The notes below the pieces were generated by a model, which ran no database searches, was not told the origin of the DNA, and was given only the letters and a program-made list of their open reading frames with translations. The position numbers and the translations under genes are program-made. Shown piece by piece: positions 34,401 to 38,345 of a DNA stretch of 38,345 bases (position 1 is the first letter of the stretch; each line of letters opens with the position of its first letter). The DNA is from Candidatus Thorarchaeota archaeon (GTDB lineage Archaea > Asgardarchaeota > Thorarchaeia > Thorarchaeales > Thorarchaeaceae), in NCBI GenBank assembly GCA_029858305.1, contig JAOUFI010000017.1, positions 1 to 38,345 on the forward strand, given 5' to 3'.

Positions 34401-37400
34401 GCTGTCGCTAGCACATTAATCATTGTACTCATTCTTGCGTTTCTTTGGTTCGAATCAGTACCGATACTTGTTGATCCTAGCGGAGGTCCTGGGATTGTTG
34501 TCAGTCCAACTTGGGATCCCAATAGAGACCTATTTGGAATTGCGATATTCATTGTAGGCTCTCTGCTATGCGCCGGGATTGCGATAGGATTAGCTGTGCC
34601 TCTTGGAATTGGAGGTGCGATATTCCTCAGTGAATTTTGTCCAATGCGTCTTCGTCAGCCAATCAAAATGATCATCGAGATGATGGCTGCCATACCATCA
34701 ATTGTATACGGTTTGTGGGCATATCTGGTTCTTGTACCAATTATCAAGAACAATATCGCTCCAATTACGCAGAGCCCAACTAATGGTCTATCTCTTCTTG
34801 CAGGGGGGCTGATACTCGCGATTATGTTGCTTCCAACCGTGGTAACCATCTCCACTGATGCTCTTCAAACGGTACCTCTGAGCCTTCGAGAGGCTTCTCT
34901 TGCTCTTGGAGCAACTCAAAGCGAGACTTCGCGCAAGATTGTACTTTCTGCGGCACTTCCTGGTGTGGGAGCGGCTGTCGTATTATCACTTGGTAGAGCC
35001 GTTGGCGAGACCATGGCTGTCCTTATGGTTACGGGAAACTCCCTTCAGATTCCGTATTCGTTGTTTGACCCAACATATGTGATGACAAGTATCATCACAA
35101 ATCAGCTGGGCTACGCCTTTGTCTTTCCACTATGGAGATCCGCACTCTTTGCTGTGGGACTAGTTTTACTAATTATGTCAATATGCTTCACTCTGACTGC
35201 AAAGCTGTTCATACGATGGGGCATGAAGACAAGGGGGTACATATAGGTGCTAAAGAATGGTGAATCGGAATCAATACTCTACAGGCTCTATGCACTTAGC
35301 GGATTAAAAGATGCACTGAAATCGCGACGTCATTTTTCGGACTACATATTCAAGGTCATTCTGGGTTTAGTCATTATTATCATCGTTTCACCCTTTTTCC
35401 TCATCCTGTTTCAGGTTGCAGGTGTCGGTTTCTGGCAGGTATTTGGCACCGGACCTGGCCAGGGTCTTGAGTTTCTCTTTACATTTCCAGGTGCTGGTCT
35501 TGAGGGTGGAATTAGAAATGCATTTGTGGGCACTGTTGAATTGATAGTTGTGGCATCCGCAGTAGGCATTCCCCTGAGTGTCTGTGGAGCAATATACATC
35601 AATGAATACACCCGTCCTGGTCATGTCCGAGGTATTGTTGAGTTTACGTCCGATGTGTTGGCTGGAATACCATCCATCGTCTTTGGAGCTTTTGGTTTTG
35701 TTTTCCTCGTTGATTTTCTTCATATTGGCATGGGGATTATCGCTGGAAGTCTGACGCTCGCATTCATGATGATACCCACAATCCTGAGAACTACCCAAGA
35801 AGCTCTTCGTGCAGTACCCATGTCACTCAGGGAAGCATCTCTTGCATTGGGCGCAACAAAATGGTCAACAACATGGAATGTCACTCTTCGCGCTGCATTT
35901 CCTGGTGTCATCACGGGCTTTCTATTGGCAATTGGCAGGGTCATGGGTGAGACTGCGCCGCTCATATTCACAGCAGGAAATAGTCTCATTGTTCCAACTG
36001 AATTGGCAGGCCCCGGTTCTTGGATTGCATCAATGCCCTATACAATCTGGGCATACATAAGCGATCCACGTGAGTATCTTCAGGTCAAAGCACATGGCAC
36101 TGCGCTTGCACTGATGATTATGGTGTTGGCAATCGACTTGATTGCAAATCTCATTTCTCGAAAGGTAACAAGGAGGCTGGTGTAAATGCCAGAGTATGAA
36201 CATAATATAGAGGTACACGGACTTTCAACATGGTTTGGTAAGAAGCACATTCTGAAGGATATCACATGTTATTTCCGAGACAACACAGTGACTGCTATCA
36301 TGGGACCAAGTGGATGTGGTAAGTCAACACTTCTTCGAACGCTCAATCGATTGAATGATCTGGTCCCTAGTTTTCGTCGCAAGGGAGAAGTTCTATTCAA
36401 GGGGACTGATATCTACGGAGTGGGTACAAGCGTGTATGATTTGAGAAAACATATCGGTATGGTCTTCCAAAAACCAAATCCATTCCCAATGAGTGTTTTC
36501 GATAATGTTACCTATGGACCTAAACTACATGGTGTCAAGGATGAGGATGAACTGAATAAAATCGTTGAGACTTCTCTTCGTAAGGCTGCGCTATGGGATG
36601 AGGTAAAGGATGAACTTCAAAGCCCCGCACCAAATCTATCAGGGGGACAACAACAGCGGCTCTGTATTGCTCGAGCACTTTCTGTTGACCCCCCAGTATT
36701 ACTTATGGATGAGCCTGTGTCCGCCTTGGACCCTATCAGTGCAGCGAAGATAGAAGAATTAATCATCGAGTTAAAACAGGACTATACTATTATCTTGGTC
36801 ACTCATAATGTACAGCAAGCATTTCGTGTGTCTGATCAAGCAGCATTCTTGTATCTGGGCGAGTTGGTTGAATTTGATGAAACGAAAAGAATTCTTGAGG
36901 CTCCTGCGGACTCTAGAACGGAGGCTTTCATTACAGGAAGAATAGGATAGGTGGTTGTTATGTCAATACAGTTACAACGACATTTGAAACTCATCAATGA
37001 TAAATTGAGAGAACTGCAAAATCTATCCATTGGCGCATTTATGGATGCTATGAAGGCTTTCAAAGAACTAAACCAGGATCTTGCGGCTGAAGTTCGTGAC
37101 AGATCTGTGATAATTGAAGAAAAGTCTCAAAGCATTGAAGATAATGTCTTCGAAACTATTGCACGAAGGCAACCAGTTGCTAAAGACTTGCGAGAGCTTG
37201 CAACCTATCTTCAAACTGCGCATCATCTCTATCGAATAGGGCGATATGCATACAAGATAGCTCACATTGTACGGCTGTGTGAAGGCATGGAACACTTCAA
37301 GGAACTCATCTCCCTCCCACACCTAGCAGACCTTGCAAAACAGACAATTGAGATAGCTATGAAAGGTATACTAGATAAGGATCTATCTAAAATTGACGAG

Positions 37401-38345
37401 CTTGAAAAACTGGAGGCAATAAGCGATAAAGAAACCTCTGACATGTTCGAAGAGATAACAGAGTATTTGCGAGTACGAAACGATATCACAACTATGGCTA
37501 TGTTTTATGTCATTGTTGGACGGTATTGTGAACGTGCGGCTGATCACGCATTTTCAATTGCTGAACGAGCTGTCTATATGGTAAAGGGAAAACGTGTAAA
37601 ACTCGGTCTTGCATATAAGGGTCAAGCCGGTCGAGCTCCGCATTGAATTGCTCCAAATAACAACACCTTAATCTCGTGTATCTTAATTCTCAAGCTGGCG
37701 ATGTCTGAATGAATCCAACTTTAGAAGGTGCAATTGCGGAGCTAAAAGGTCTCTTGGAGAATCTCTACAAGATAGTAACATCTGCATTGACTCAATCAAT
37801 GAAGGCCTTCGAGGATTTAGATAGTGATCTTGCTGATTCAATTGCAGTTCAATCTGAGGATTTTGAACGGATTCATAATACAATTGAAGATATGATTTTT
37901 ACTGCTGTCACAACATATCAGCCTAGAGATCAAGAACTACGAAGGCTCATCGCTTATCTAAGCACATCCAATGGCCTTCATTCAGTTGGTCGTTTTGCAA
38001 TAAAGATAGGCGAGATTGTAATGCTCAGTGAGGGGTTAGATCATTTCAAGGAGCTTGTCACATTGCCCTACCTTTCTGAGCTAGCTAGAGCCGCACTAAG
38101 TATCAGCTTTCGTGCAGTATTAGATGAGAACCTGAGTGAGATTGATGAGCTTGAGAAATTAGAGGCACAGAGTGACTATGAATCCGCAGATATGTTTCAA
38201 GAGATTGCGGAATACCTAAGTCATCGGAGAGATATCAGCAATATAGCTATGCTATACGTGATTGTTGGCAGATACTTTGAACGAGCTGCAGACCAAGCCA
38301 TCATCATTGCTGAAGCTGCAGTCTATCTAGTTACGGCTGAGAGAA

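Overview
The window reads as a gene-dense piece of an archaeal chromosome. The reasons are Shine-Dalgarno (SD) sites combined with TATA-like boxes (clearest at 18247-18254), short intergenic gaps, many ATG/GTG/TTG starts, a TIGR00341/DUF389 membrane protein, an archaeal-style winged-helix regulator, a fragment of a RAD55/KaiC-like ATPase, an iron-sulfur flavoprotein, and a protein with an N-terminal PCNA-interacting (PIP-box-like) motif. The abundance of soluble two-component proteins, GNAT acetyltransferases and small zinc-ribbon proteins would suit an Asgard (Thorarchaeota-like) or related lineage, but nothing here proves the phylum. I see no rRNA, tRNA, CRISPR array or intact insertion sequence.

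Layout. 1-1153: a cysteine-rich ferredoxin-domain protein. 1154-2328: a 1.2 kb AT-rich gene-free stretch with an unusual density of perfect dyads. 2329-5956: a signalling cluster with a CheY-like receiver, a second receiver lacking its start codon, a TPR protein, a truncated RAD55-like ATPase and another receiver. 6080-7450 (minus): a winged-helix regulator, a 47-codon ORF and a small basic protein. 7661-11081: a DUF389 membrane protein, a LysE-type exporter, pyroglutamyl peptidase and an ECF-type S component. 11169-17865: a six-bladed propeller protein, an FAD oxidoreductase, CorA, two methyltransferases, an ATP-type phosphofructokinase and a DinB protein. 18353-21176: one operon with a tandem array of three related GNAT-like genes (the third with a large in-frame deletion) and an iron-sulfur flavoprotein. 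21281-22207: a further GNAT protein.

22373-28182 (minus) is the most unusual locus: a membrane-anchored response regulator, a ~1200-residue SF2 helicase and a soluble PAS histidine kinase, closely spaced in one apparent operon. 28720-32204 holds a HAD hydrolase, a PIP-box/zinc-ribbon protein, a four-helix membrane protein followed by a clear hairpin terminator, another GNAT protein, and a zinc-ribbon protein translationally coupled to a DNA methyltransferase (32205-33056). From 33146 to the window end runs a compact phosphate-uptake operon, pstS-pstC-pstA-pstB-phoU-phoU, with the last gene cut by the edge.

The Pst proteins capture and import phosphate and the PhoU proteins probably restrain them. 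The receivers and kinase suggest heavy use of phosphorelay signalling, and the helicase operon may link such a relay to nucleic-acid remodelling. Everything here comes from reading the sequence; no database search was possible.
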